Shown here one piece after another: positions 11,326-23,529 of a DNA stretch of 64,000 bases (positions within the stretch are counted from its first letter, which is position 1; the number at the start of each line of letters is the position of its first letter). Below the pieces are notes generated by a model. That model was not told the DNA's origin. It worked only from the letters and a program-made list of their open reading frames with translations, and did not search any database. Origin of the DNA: Endomychus coccineus (taxonomy: Eukaryota > Arthropoda > Insecta > Coleoptera > Endomychidae); NCBI GenBank assembly GCA_958510875.1, contig OY294067.1, forward strand, positions 32,228,912 through 32,292,911, given 5' to 3'. The position numbers and the translations under genes were made by a program.

Positions 11326-11826
11326 GTGCAAGAAGTTTTAGACTTCTTCATTCTGCGGTACATTTTGATAGTTTATGTGGCAACAAGTGTCAGTATAAGA
11401 AAGAATAAACATAAGTTTGACATAAATGTTGTGCATAAGCCTACTAACTCTGTTGGGAAATATTTTTCAAATCTAAAATCTTCAATACCTGAAGATAAAC
11501 AAACCCACACAGTATACACATTAAAATGCTTAGATTGCGATGGGACTTATACAGAAATCTGTAAACAATATCTACAAAAAAGAATGTATGGCCATAAGTA
11601 TAGTACGAGAAACAAAAACTTCGAAAATTCCACCGCCCTTACTAAACACTGCTTTGATTATAACCATCAATTCGATTACAAAAATGTTAATATTTTAACT
11701 AAGGAAACCAAATATTACAAAAGATCTATTCTGGAAATGATTCACATAAAACTTGACTCCAAGTCTGTAAATCATAGAACAGATATTCAATCATTGAGTC
11801 AGATTTATACTAATCTAATTAACTAA
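11326..11826 (+). pseudogene. PLE linker plus GIY-YIG endonuclease, 5'-truncated
   Basis: 166 codons in one frame. From about residue 25 the sequence is PLE-like: RKNKHKFDINVVHKPTN and KYFSNLKSSIPEDKQTHTVY form the linker. Then follows the GIY-YIG region CLDCDGTYTEICKQYLQKR, where the second family motif is degenerate (T-E replacing the usual I-G). Then YGHKYSTRNKN, TALTKHCFDYNHQFDYKNVNI and SVNHRTDIQSLSQIY. The endonuclease is the target-nicking part of a PLE. Without the RT it cannot be autonomous. The N-terminal 24 residues are probably flanking sequence read through, so the listed start is only the first ATG. Confidence 0.75.
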
Positions 11827-12220
11827 ACCCCTTGCAAATTCCTACATGCGTCTTTATAATGTTAAAAGTATATTTTAGGTAGAATGCTCAAAAGCAATAG
11901 TTCTATAAGGTCTGACAACCTTTTTCTATTACCTCATAAATTTTCAACATCTGGTTCGAAAGTGAATCCTCGAACGTTATATTTTTATTTCAGTTCTTTA
12001 GTCGCATTACATGTGATTCGATAAGTATATAGAGTTTATAAGAATATTGCTCAGCAGCGGATTCTTAATTTATACACTTGAAACATTATTTGTGTTATAA
12101 TTTCGATTGTTCGTGTTTCCGTTCGTTTCGTCGACGTGGGCATTCACAATTGATATAAGTGCGATAAGGACGCCTTGTGGTGGAACAATTAGTTCAAGAA
12201 ATCACGTTTATACAGTTATA

Positions 12221-12264
12221 CGGCTTCTGATGATGGTCGTGAGAACGAAATGTACATAAAGACG
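12221..12264 (+). ncRNA. hammerhead ribozyme motif, core intact, stems weakened
   Basis: CTGATGA at 12227-12233 and GAAA at 12247-12250. Stem II is GGTC/GAAC (one mismatch) with the GTGA loop. Stem III changed to ATGTACAT (12250-12257), a palindrome again, so both sides changed together relative to ACGTACGT at 3743-3750. Stem I CGGCTT/AAGACG has one mismatch. The predicted cleavage site is after A12258. Confidence 0.75.
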
Positions 12265-12345
12265 AAAATAATAAGCATATGTGTTAGTCTAACCTATTTG
12301 CCGAGGATTTTATATTTAATTCATACCTGGGTCAAGAATCATTAT

Positions 12346-13576
12346 TACTACAAAAGAATGTTATATTAGTGTGAATAATTGCGAAAGTTAAGTTAACAAC
12401 GGTGTCAATATGAAACACAGAGTTGTGACTAAATTTTTCAACGTTACAGAGAATATAATTTAATGTCTTTCATTAGCGGTTTCTAAATCATTTGCATATA
12501 TTTTCTGTTCCTGCAATCATTTATATTTGACCCGCAGTAGTGAGGATTCCAGCAACTATTCTGCTTACCAAAATGAGGGGAGTCACATGATCAATTGATC
12601 TCAGCTTTTTTAATTTTTTCAAATAGTTGCATTCATGTAATGTGTTCTATAAATAAAACGAATGAGATATGTTCTGATTTCAAGGTGCCTTTGAAACAAA
12701 TGATTCCCAGGAAGATTTAGGTTTTCAGAATAAATTTGTTCAGTGATTAACACTAAGTTTATTACTTAATGATTGATGATAAGAGCCTTGTTTCGAACGA
12801 TAAAGAAACAAAATAAAATGAGTTTTGAAACTTGAACAATCGCTCGGTGAATGTACTGAAAGGCAGCGCCCACGAACCTGCATAGACTTACGTTTCCTGA
12901 CTATTATCAGAAGTACATCCTTTCAGAATATACATTATGCATCATTTGCATGGCGTAGGAGTTTACAAATGTTATTTCATATTGCCGCATCATTACTGAT
13001 TGTAGATTAACTAGAAAAATGACCGTAAACGTCTATGAAACACCCTTTGTGTCTTTACTTATCGCGATATCTTCCGATCAGAAGATCATGTTGACATGGT
13101 ATTCACAAGGCTGTCCACGGATGTTCTACTATCCTTTGAACTAATTTCGCAAGTTATTTGGAATTTTTTCCTAAAATTTTGTATTCTCAGATATTTCATT
13201 GCATGATCTGTTTTAATATGTTCAACACCCGGTTAAACCAGATGTTACCTCCGTTATTTGGTAAGAAATATGATTTTATTGCATTTCACAAGGTCTCATT
13301 CAAATGAATTTACTGTATTACGTAAATTCTTGGGAAATTCACATGTTTTTTCTATAGATTTGTTAACAATTTTTGAAGGTTGTTTAAGTTATTGGTGATT
13401 TATTCTATTCGAAGTCTTAAACTTTTATCTTTTGATTGAAAACTGTAATTTTCAAAACTATCTTAGTTGTGTTATCCTCCCACTTATCTTTGTAAAGTGC
13501 CAAAATAGTAACAGCCATTGCCGAGATTAAGTTGTATCTAAGAGACAATAATATTTTTTTTATACTTTGACTGCAC
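12346..13576. other. intergenic, nothing recognised
   Basis: No recognised domain. The frame at 12825-13010 has no motif and lies in ordinary composition. Confidence 0.4.
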
Positions 13577-14762
13577 TATAGTCGAGGAAATAAAGCAGAA
13601 AAGGTCGAAAAAAAAATCGGATGAACCGATTTTGATAATTTTTTTAAATTGATTGAGGATGTCATTTAGAAAGAATGTTACCATTTTTTTTCTAATGTGC
13701 ATTTTAGCATTTCTACAGAGGAAAATGCATCTCTTTGAATGCACTTTCGAGAGATAATATTAAAAATGTTGAAAACATATCCAAATATAGCCAAAATTTC
13801 TCACTCAGGGGTTTTTGGGGTCGCTGATGACGATTCCGTTGCCAGATTCTAACTACAACTCACCTGGGGCTCAGTACATCCGGGTAATATCGTCGTCTCC
13901 AGGGAATTCGAGAAAATCTCTTTTGCGATGGAGTGAAACTTAGTGAAAAGATTCTCTTGTGGTTGCCGGTTGAAACCAAAACTTTTAATAGTCACCTGGT
14001 GCTCAGGATACCCTGATTATCTAGGTCATCTCCATGGATTGATTTTTAATATGCTCTGAAAAGCAACCAAATTCGTCTCTTGGTGGTTTTTGGGGTCGCT
14101 GATTACGATTCCGGTGCCAGATTTCAACTACAACGCACCTGGGGCTCAGTACGTCAGGGTAATGTTCTGGGAATTTGCAGAAATACCTTCTGCAAAGTAA
14201 TGGAACCTGTTAGGGAGGTTCTCTTGAGCATACTGGCATGACCATGACACTCAATAGTCACCTGGTGCTCAGGATTGGTCAATTAAAGGAAGTCGGAAAC
14301 GGGAAAGGAATTCCAAATATATTTCCAAGAAATTTCATCATTGCCTTTATCATGTGAACTCACAGAACTCAACATGAGAAGATTAAATAATTTACGTAAG
14401 ACTTTCACCAAGTTCCTCCACAGTTTCTTCTTCACTCAGTTCTTCCACATTTAGACGTACTTGAATATTTGTGCAATTGGTACCCATACATACCGTGCAA
14501 GCCATGGTAACATGGGAGTCCATGCCGCCGACAACCACACAAATTGCGGCAGTCATACTTACATCCACTAAAGACTAAATTCAAAATGTCTGTTGGATCA
14601 GGCGGTTTGGTCATTTCTATTTCTATGCTAAAATGCACATTAGAAAAAAAAAAGGTTACATTTTTTCTAAATGAATTTCTGAATCGATTAAGAAAAATTA
14701 TCAAAATCGGTCCATCCGATTTTTTTTGTATCCTTTTTTTGTGCTTTATTTCCTCGCCTATA
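13577..14762. mobile_element. TIR element, TATAGTCGAGG family, copy 1
   Basis: Inverted ends TATAGTCGAGGAAATAAAGC (left, from 13577) and its near reverse complement ending at 14762. Inside the ends both sides continue to match (an AATCGG..CGATTTTGATAATTTTT stretch near 13615 and, inverted, near 14690-14720). The left half carries two direct copies of a block with GGTTTTTGGGGTCGCTGAT (about 13810 and 14090). The same blocks form the arms of the foldback copy at 51320-52456. It abuts the LINE fragment to its right. Superfamily not determined; no target duplication could be confirmed. Confidence 0.65.
14432..14640 (-). pseudogene. Cys-rich C-terminal tail inside TIR element
   Basis: On the minus strand the frame reads KPPDPTDILNLVFSGC, then CRNLCGCRRHGLPC. 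The spacing of cysteines with a CGCRR.GL.C core resembles the cysteine-rich tail found at the C-terminus of many insect transposon-encoded proteins. It suggests that the element is a deletion derivative of a coding transposon transcribed leftward. The frame runs upstream into unrelated LINE sequence, so the rest of the protein is missing. Confidence 0.4.
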
Positions 14763-15520
14763 TAATGTTCGAAGAACATCGTGTGAGCCAGCAGTGGAAT
14801 GTAGGGAGGAGAGATAGGTATTCGTATTTTTCTTGAAGGTTTCGAGGTTATAGGCATAGGAAAAGACCTCACTAGGTAAAAAGTTCCACAATTTTGCTGC
14901 TTGATGGAATGAAGTCTGGTAGGAAGAAGTTCGGCCGGTCTCGAGCTTGACAGTGAAGGGGTGAAGAGTTTGAGCTCGTCTAGTCCACCTATCTGGAATC
15001 TCTCGTAGTGGAACAACAGACGAGATTTCTGTTGAACACCGACCATGAAAATATCTATAGAAAATGGAGAGATCTTCCACCTTTCTACGATGTTCGAGAG
15101 AGGTTAATGACGTATAAGTGTGACATCATCAATTAAACGAATAGCTCTCTTCTGGATATAATCCGAGAGCTTCAGTGTTTATTTGGGAGCCGAACTTCAA
15201 ATATGTGAACAGTACTCCAGGACAAGTCGGATCTGTGCGTTGTAGATCATGAGGGGCTGCTGGAATGTAAAGTAGCTCTTGGCCCGGGATAGAGAACCAT
15301 GTTTTTGTAAAAGTACTTTTCGCAATGGACCTCACATGATCGTCCCATGAGAGGGTACTGTTGTTAGTGATCCCGAACACTGTTTTGGAAGATGTCATAG
15401 AAATAGTTGTACTGACATCAACATATTAGGGATTGAGGGATTCCCCTTTCTGGGGAAGATGCAACTTTGGGTTTTGGTTGCTTCAAACTCTACTAGATTA
15501 TCAGATCCTCATTTCAAAAT
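14763..15520 (-). pseudogene. LINE reverse transcriptase C-terminal region
   Basis: Read leftward: LSDNLVEFEATKTQ (about 15510), ITNNSTLSWDDHVRSIAKS (about 15370-15310), then in another frame YFT.QQPLMIYNAQIRLVLEYCSHI, then TLKLSDYIQKRAIRLIDDV, then DLSIFYRYFHGRCSTEISS and LETGRTSSYQTSFHQAAKLWNFLPSEV. This is the thumb and C-terminal part of a non-LTR retrotransposon RT. There is a frameshift near 15310 and a stop in the EYCSHI* region. A sister fragment lies at 36905-37345 on the plus strand with different lesions. The 3' end is cut by the TIR element at 14762. Confidence 0.8.
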
Positions 15521-16968
15521 ATTTGCCAGATCTCCATTGATTGCGTCAACCTGTCCCTGTCTCGCTGCTCTGGCTCATTGGATGGTATAGGGGCTCTATA
15601 TGGTTCACTTCAGCACTTCCAGTAGATCGTTGATATTAATACACAAATCTGGATGATGCACACGTTACATTATTTTGCACAAACTTGATCAAAAAGTGCT
15701 ATCGTTTGGCCTTTTACTATAATATGAAATTTCACCCATACTGTAAGACTAAACACTACCATGTTGATGTCAGATGCATTTTGGACGAAAACAACAAAAC
15801 ATATATTAGAAATTTTGTGGCAATTTTACAACAGGAAAAGGAACCTCCTACATGGTACATAGATTCCTCTATAGTGAGTTTATAAGCAAAGAGCAAAGTA
15901 GCCCCAAATGCAGGGTAAATAAAAAATTGTCCCCTACAGAATATGTATTTCTTTTATTCAAACATGATCTCTTAAACAATTTTAAAATGTGGTATGCTAA
16001 TTGCGAATTCCCACACTTTGTAAAAAAAATGATTTAATTCCAAAAGCATTGCAAAATAACCCCTTACGGTAAAGGTTTCCTAAACAACGAGACAACATTC
16101 TTATAGCATACCATAATGAACTAAATCACTGATTTTATAAGATAGGGAACAGTAAAAAAAAGGTCTTTTAGTTGAGTTATTAACATTGAATTTTATATAC
16201 GGTGTTCATGAAAAAGGTTGTTATACTGTATTGATTCTTTTAACAATGAAATATTTCGACAGTGATGATGATTAAAATCGAACTCAGCCTATTGTTCCAA
16301 AAGGAAATTGTCCCAAAACTTGCGTGGTTTGCAGATTATAAAACCAGATGTCACTGTCGTATTCAATCAAGGTATTGAAAATTTACTATCATGCATATTT
16401 ATATTATTTGTTAAATTGTTTGTCATTCCGTTCTGTTTACAAAACTTACAACAATTTTAGGGTAAGTTGTTATGTAGCTAACATATTTTGAATGGTTTTT
16501 ATTGGATTTTTTCAATGTGTTTCATATTTATTTTCACTTAGCTTTTTCTTGAAATTTGTCAATGAGAACAAAATGTGATATACGTTAACCATATAACGTT
16601 ATTTTTTCTTAATTCATGTTGTAGTTTTGGAACCTGTACTTTTTAAATTTAAAAATCAATTGGATTGATTTTTCCATTTGCCTATTTCCAAAAGACGACA
16701 GCCGTGGTTAACATTATGTAATATGTAATATTTTGTCACCAATGAAATGCATCTTTGTTTTCACCACTATACTAGGAATATTCAGACGATGTACCTTCAA
16801 AACATACCTACATTGTTTTCAACAAGACTCTCGTCCAAAGGTTCAAATTTAGATCATAAACCTGTTAAAATCGTTTATGAAATTATAACTTTCTTTGAAA
16901 CTGTTATTAAGAAACTGTTGAGAATTGATCAATTGACAGCTGACCCGACCTATCCTAACTACACACTT
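15521..16968. other. intergenic, nothing recognised
   Basis: Short frames at 15685-16037 and 16747-16980 have no recognised domain. The last one ends inside the copia LTR by chance. No target duplication of the copia element is found in the last bases. Confidence 0.4.
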
Positions 16969-17144
16969 TGTTTTATATAGAGTAAAAGTTGGCTATTATG
17001 TACTTAATTAATTTTTAAAATGTGTCATACTTCTGTCACTGTATTTTTTGTGTGCAAGTTATAAGTTAATAAACTGAACATTAATCAACTCTGGACTTCA
17101 TCTTTTCTCAACAAAGAACCAAAAACCCACTCAAATTAACAACA
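16969..17144 (+). repeat. copia 5' LTR
   Basis: 176 bp, starts TGTTTTATATAGAG and ends TTAACAACA, with the canonical TG...CA ends. It contains AATAAA at about 17068, a candidate polyadenylation signal. It pairs with the 3' LTR at 21437-21612, with about three substitutions (for example ATTTTTTG against ATTCTTTG). Confidence 0.95.
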
Positions 17145-17159
17145 GGTTATGGGCCCAGG
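17145..17159 (+). other. copia primer-binding site (half-tRNA iMet type)
   Basis: GGTTATGGGCCCAGG begins immediately after the LTR. Drosophila copia uses a near-identical sequence, complementary to the internal anticodon-side part of initiator tRNA-Met rather than to its 3' end; the match is from memory of that element. Confidence 0.85.
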
Positions 17160-17434
17160 GCAGCTGTGAAAGGGTTTCTTTGAAAGTCAGGACGGGAAAG
17201 CGACGGAAAGTCGAGAAAAGCAGCCCAGAAAAGCAGCCCAGAACGTCAGAACCGGCACGGCCGACATAACTTACAAATCAGTGACATCGGAGCAGCCATC
17301 GCACAGCAAGACAACATTGATCAACGTACACGCAAGTAGTTTTGAATCAGAAAATCGCCACGAAAGATTGAAAATTCATTTTGTTTAATTTAAAAATTGT
17401 CAGAAGTCAGTCGAATTGTGAAATTTTGAACAAA

Positions 17435-20400
17435 ATGGACACTGTAAGATCTCAATTGGAAATGTTGAATGAAGATAGTCAGGGAAATGTCAATTTTATT
17501 TCATGGCGATTTAAATTAAACCTAGCACTTAAGAATAAGGACTTGTACGACATTGTAACAGGTGTAAAGCCCAGACCAGCAAGTGCTGCGTCAGAAGGAA
17601 ACGTTTCAGCTTGGATGAAGAAAGATGTCGAAGCTCAAACGTTGATAGGTTTAAATGTAAACAGTAAGATTGCAAACAAAATTGCAAATTGTAAAACTGC
17701 CAAAGACATGATTGATAAATTAGTTAGTTTATATGGCACAAAGACTGATGTAACTTTAGAAACATCCCGAATTAAGTTCTTTACTTTTGAGTATGATGAA
17801 AGCAAGTCAGCAGTAGAGAATTGTATGGAGATTTTGGATCTTGCCGAAGAAGTGTCAACTGAAAATGATCCAATGAGGGAAAGTTCGGTCATGACGAGAA
17901 TATTGAGTGTGCTACCGCCAAGACTCGTACATTTCAGAACATCCTGGAACAACGTGACCGGACCAACAAAGAACATAGAAACTCTCATCGAACGTTTGAG
18001 ACTTGAGGATGAGCAGCTTAAGGAAAAGACGACAAATGCAGAGGACAGCACCAGCAACGCTCTCATGGCAAAACGTGAGAAACAGGTACAGTCGTCAAAC
18101 AGCAAGCAGGACAAGTTATCGTTCGCATGTTACAAATGTGGGAAGAAAGGTCACGTGATCAAGGAGTGCAGAGGAAAAGCGTGTCAGAAATACATTGACT
18201 ACTGCAAGAAGAAATATTCATGTAACATTTGCAAAAAGAAAGGACACTTCGCAAAGGATTGCGAATCCCGAGAAGAAGCAAATAAGTCAGGAAACGGAAA
18301 AACACAAAGGAAGGCATTTTTGACCACAGCACTTTCAATGGTGGACAACGACATCTCGAAGGACAGGGCAACTTCATGGTATCAAGACTGTGGAGCCAGC
18401 CAACACATGACGTCTCATCGAGAGTGGTTTGTACAGCTTGTCGAGCTGGATGAACCCATTCCAATTGTGATTGGAGACTCAACAAGGCTAGATGGCGTTG
18501 CAGTCGGGAATATTGAGATGGAGGCGTTTGATGGTCAAAAGTGGTATCCAGTGATACTTGAGGATGTCATTTACGTGCCAAATCTCAACTTTAATCTTTT
18601 CTCAGTAAGTCAGATGCTAGACAAGGGACATGTACAGAATGCAAATGGAAACGAGTCAACATTCTACAGTCAAGATGGCAGGGAAATTGTGGCAATGGCA
18701 AAGCACAAAGGAAATCTCTACAAAATGATGCTCAGGAGAGAAGAAGAGATAAGTTTGATGGCCCAGTCGATCAAAGTTTGGCACGAGAGACTCACACATC
18801 AAAATGTGAAGTATGTGAGGGACATACTGAAAAGGAAAGGAATTAAATACATTGATGACTGGAATGATTATGTATGCATGGGGTGCTCATATGGCAAGCA
18901 TCATCGATCCTCACACCCAATCAACCCCAAGACAGCCCAGCAGCCATTAGATCTCGTACACGTCGACACCGGCGAGATGAACATTCCATCGTTGGGAGGA
19001 ACCAAGTATTGGCTCATGTTTAAGGATGATTTCACACACTACCGAAGCTGTTACTTTATGAAGACGAAAAGTGAGGCACCAGAGAAGATTGAAAGCTATC
19101 TGAGACTTGTTGAAAATCAGCTAGGAAGAAGAGTGAAAAGTCTGAGATCTGACAATGGCACTGAACTGAAGAATGCAAAAACCAAACAGATGATGGACAA
19201 GTTGGGAATTTTTCACACTTTTACGAATGTACATACGCCAGAGCAAAATGGAAGGGTTGAGAGAGAGATGAGAACAATTGTCGAGGCAGCCAGAGCAGCG
19301 ATACACGCAGACGGTTTGGACGAGAGACTGTGGGCAGAGGCAATGAATCACGCGATCTTCACGATCAACCAGACAGGAACCAGCAACGTACCAGGGAAAA
19401 GTCCTGCCGAACTTTGATTTGGAAGGAAAATGAAGATTGAGAAACTGCGACCCTTTGGTTGCGAATGTTATGTGCTGACGCAAGCACAGAAGAGAGGCAA
19501 GATTGATAGAAAATCAGAAAAGGGAATTCTGGTTGGCTATGACATTGATTCGCACTGCTACAGGGTTTATCTGAAAGAGAAGAGAGAAGTTGTCAGCTCA
19601 GACAATGTAATCTTCGACGAGGAAAAGATAAGACTGAGGCAAGGTACTGAACTTGAGACACCGACACCAGAGGGAATACGTGAGAAGCAAGAAGAAAGCA
19701 GCAGTGAGTCTGATCAAGAAGACGAAACCTGGGGGACTGGAGAAAGTGCGAAAGAGTCAAGCGACAACGAAAATGGGACACCACTGTCAGAAGAAGAGCC
19801 AGGAAAGAGAATTTTGCGAGATCGTCAAAATTTACAACCACCACCGAGATTGAGAGATTGCGTACTTGACTCACGTCGTGGAGGAAAAAGTGCAAAAGTA
19901 GCCATGATTGGTGAAACAGAGGACATTCCGGTGAGCGAGGCACTTGAAGATGAGAAGTGGAGACAAGCAATGCAGGAGGAGTACGACTCGTTGATGGAAA
20001 TGAAAACTTGGAAGCTAGTGGACTGTCCAGAAGGAGTGAAGCCAATCACTTGTCGTTGGGTACTTCGAGAGAAGGCAGACGGAAGACTCAAGGCCAGACT
20101 CGTGGCAAGAGGATTTGAACAGAAGGAGGGAGTGGACTACACGGAAACCTTCAGTCCAGTAGCCCGCCATGCATCGATTCGACTACTTCTAAGCCACGCA
20201 GCGTCAGAGAAAATGAAGTTGGTATCGTTTGATGTGAAAACGGCATTTTTGTATGGAAACCTGGAGCAGGATATTTATGTGAACCAGCCTGAAGGGTTTG
20301 ACGACGGATCAAGGAAAGTCTGCAAGTTGGATAAGAGTCTCTACGGGCTCAAACAAGCTCCAAGGATGTGGAACGAGAGGGTCACCACATACTTTGAAAA

Positions 20401-21448
20401 GAAGATAGGTCTGATCAACACTGATGACGACCCATGTATCTACTACAACAAGGACAAGAGCATTATGCTCTCACTCTTCGTGGATGATGGATTGGTAGCT
20501 GGGAAAGATGTAGATGAAATATACAAACTCTTAGGTGAGATAAGCAAGGAATTTCAGATCACATTCAGCAAGAAAGCACAGGGCAACCTAACGTATTTGG
20601 GCATGGAAATCAAGATCGACAAAGATGGTATCTTCGTGAATCAGCCTCGTTACACGGAGAAGATCTTGAGAAAGATGAAACTCGAACAGTGCAACCCAGC
20701 ATCCACACCCATTGAGCAAGGAATGATCACTAAGAAGACAGATTTCAAGAACGACGAGCCACTTCCGGCGAACAACAATTATCGCGAGGCGATAGGAAGT
20801 TTGCTGTACTTAGCTACAATTACCAGGCCGGACATCAGCTTCGCTGTGAATTACCTCAGTCGATTCTGCAACAAGCCCATGAAAAGCCATCAGGCGATGG
20901 TGAAACGTGTGTTCCAGTATCTGAGAGGGACATCAACAGCAGGAATTCATTTCGGAGGAGACAAAGAACTCGTAGCCTACACCGATTCAGACTTTGGAGG
21001 GGACTCTGAGACAGGTCAGTCAACGAGTGGAGTGTTGGTGATGAGAGGAGGACCAGTGATCTGGTACTCACAGAAGCAGCGTCTGGTAGCGACTTCAACT
21101 GCAGAAGCCGAGTACCGAGCCGCGGTGTCAGTGATTGACGATGTGTGCTGGATCAAACGAATCGCACTGGAACTTGGTATCCTGGAAACTGATCAGCCGA
21201 TCAACCTGAAGGTCGACAACATGTCAGCCATCCACATGTTACAGAATGCACACGAAGGAAAGACGACCAGAGGAAAGAAACACCTTGAGATATCACGAAA
21301 GTACATCCTGCAACATGTTGGCAACACTGTGACACTGCAACACGTCGAAAGCAGCAAACAGTTTGCAGACATTCTTACCAAGCCACTCAACAGAAGAGTT
21401 TTCGAGACGTTCCGCTGTAAATTGATCAAGGAGGAGTGTTTTATATAG
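17435..21448 (+). pseudogene. copia gag-pol polyprotein with one premature stop
   Basis: Single frame of 1,338 codons if started at ATG 17435 (AAAATGG context; an upstream ATG at 17381 is in frame but less likely). Visible in order: a gag region; two CCHC zinc knuckles at residues 232-245 and 263-276; protease DCGAS at 318; the pre-integrase region with LTHQN and C..C; integrase D511, D573, E609, a perfect DD35E spacing; RT with VSFDVKTAFLYG (D933) and FVDD at 1015-1018; RNase H YTDSDFGG near 1182, then QKQ..VATSTAEAEY. The one break is TGA at 19415-19417 (residue 661), where relatives have a tryptophan (L-W-FGRK), so TGG to TGA is likely. The frame runs 12 bases into the 3' LTR. The mutation separates gag-protease-integrase from RT-RNase H and should inactivate this copy. 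Confidence 0.95.
21428..21436 (+). other. copia polypurine tract
   Basis: AAGGAGGAG directly abuts the TG of the 3' LTR at 21437, the expected position for plus-strand primer formation. It lies inside the coding frame. Confidence 0.85.
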
Positions 21449-21612
21449 AGTAAAAGTTGGCTATTATGTACTTAATTAATTTTTAAAATGTGTCATACTT
21501 CTGTCACTGTATTCTTTGTGTGCAAGTTATAAGTTAATAAACTGAACATTAGTCAACTCTGGACTTCATCTTTTCTCAACAAAGAACCCAAAACCCACTC
21601 AAATTAACAACA
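21437..21612 (+). repeat. copia 3' LTR
   Basis: 176 bp copy of the 5' LTR, TG...CA ends, with the gag-pol stop codon TAG at 21446-21448 inside it. Confidence 0.95.
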
Positions 21613-23529
21613 GAAACAATTCAGGAGGGCAATGAAAATATGGCGGAGAGGACAAAACCTAAAATAATAATTCTATCAAAAAGGTTTAGTGCACTATTTT
21701 GTATCGTTAAGAATACACTATGCCGTAAAAAATACAAGATGCTATAATACACGTCTGTATAAAACAAATTTTTTCACCAGCTCTAAGAGATTTTTTCAAA
21801 TTTTCGAATATTCGCTTGAGACGTATATCGGCCAACTTTGGAGTGCTATACGGCTCTGGCTAACCCAAGTGGATTACCTCAGATGTTGGCACAGTGCTCG
21901 ACTGCTCGATGCACACGACAATATGGATAGCCCAGTCAATGTACTAAGAGATCTGTATAGCAATTGTAACAATAACAACATCAGAACTGCTGCAGTGTGC
22001 AGTGGATCTTTGATAGCATAGTTTGAGCAATTTATTAACAGTAGATGGTTTTTTCAATCATGAATTATACCATCTTAAATAAAAACTATTCCAATGTTGT
22101 ACGTACATCTAACGATTATTTTTTCGTGCATCTTAAATTCAGATAAAACATATCTCCATATCTGCGTAGTTTTGAACAAACTGTACATCCACATAGTGCA
22201 TTAAATAAACTCTTTGAAATGTGGTGTGTATTTTGATTATTGCAATAAGACAAGTTCATTTGATCCTCATTAATTATTTGATTTATTTAGGCGATTGCTA
22301 AAACACTTCCTGTTGGACTGCCGGCCAATAATCACTATCCTCGATAAGAATAGTGGCATCCAGTCAATCTCAGGGACAATGATATTCATATCAGTATAAA
22401 ACCGAGGAATTCCAATAATCCGATATCTCTACTTTACAATTAAGCCGATAAAAATCACTCGTTTTATATTCGTTTTAATGACAAAGAGGAAACAGATAAG
22501 AAGATTGAATTAACAGTAAACAGTTTCGACGTAAATACCTGATAAGAGATAGGTACATTATAATCAGCGAGTATGTGTTTTATCGGAAGGAAAGGCTGCG
22601 GTGAAGCAAATCCTAATAAAACACATATGAACGAACTAAAGTCGGTCTCTCATTTGACATTGTCAGATAATTACACCGTCATGCCGTCTGATTATTTAAC
22701 GGAATCGACTAAACAAAATACCGAACAAAGAGGTTGTTGTATACAGAGGATGTTGCTTAAATCTTCTTTACTGGAAAGGAAGGTATCATCTCTAAGTTTT
22801 ATGATTTAATTTTTACGTTTCAGTCGCCGCGCCCGAACTGACTTTAATTAAAGAGGATGTTTACCAGATTTATTGGAACGTGTGGAGGTAAATACACAGA
22901 TTAGGGTTGAATAAGTAACCAAAATGTGTGTGCTGATCCAGATTGATTACATATGATTCTTTTCACTTTCATTTTTGGAAATAATTCGTTTTGCAGAGTT
23001 TTGTCGAAGATTCAATCTGTTCTGTGGCAGTAATTTTGAACTTCGAATGAATTGTGCTATACATACTACATACATCAACATTGTATCGAATGAAATATTT
23101 TCACACAGTGTTTTGTTCCTGTAAAAACATATTGGAGGCACTTTTTTAAAAGGAATCCAATGGTGTCTCCAGTTTTTTCACAAAAAAATGGTTTTGAATC
23201 AATGACATTTTTCCTTATTTTTCTTATGGACCAGCTTGTAAATTTTCATTTTTTTTTTGTTTTTGAAATAATTTTCTCTTTCCAATCATGTTGCTACTTT
23301 TTTTCTTAAAATTTTATTTTATTGCTGTTTTTAGAATACGATAGGTGAATCAAGAAAATCTTGGAAAATTAAACAAAATGACCTTATATAAAGTAATTAT
23401 TGCCTATTTTCTAGTGATTCATTGGTAGATGGATGGATTTAGAACAAACTTAATTAAAATTAAATTGAATAATACAAAATATTAAGAGCAAACTAATCTT
23501 TAAACTAAATTCATAAAGTTATTTACAAC
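21613..23529. other. intergenic, nothing recognised
   Basis: AT-rich; frames at 21689-22021 and 22573-22809 show no known domain. Several T-runs and A-runs near 23160-23340. Confidence 0.4.

Larger units (their letters stand above)
11326..12345 (+). mobile_element. Penelope-like element 3' end, copy C
   Basis: Best-preserved PLE end in the window: linker and full GIY-YIG endonuclease tail in one frame, a roughly 390 bp untranslated segment shared with copies A, B and D (the GGTCTGACAACC stretch near 11907), a hammerhead motif at 12221-12264, and the family terminus near 12345. The 5' side, including the RT, is absent. Confidence 0.85.
16969..21612 (+). mobile_element. Ty1/copia LTR retrotransposon, near-complete
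   Basis: 4,644 bp element: two 176 bp LTRs, a primer-binding site directly after the 5' LTR, one long gag-pol frame, and a polypurine tract directly before the 3' LTR. Domain order (gag zinc knuckles, protease, integrase, RT, RNase H) is that of Ty1/copia. The LTRs differ at about three positions, so the insertion is fairly young. The only coding lesion I see is one in-frame stop. The flanking 5-mers (CACTT left, GAAAC right) do not match, so the expected target duplication is missing. Confidence 0.97.

Noticed and set aside
17635..18485. Minus-strand frames of 108-159 codons inside the copia element
   Set aside because: They are antisense shadows of the gag-pol frame, without domains.
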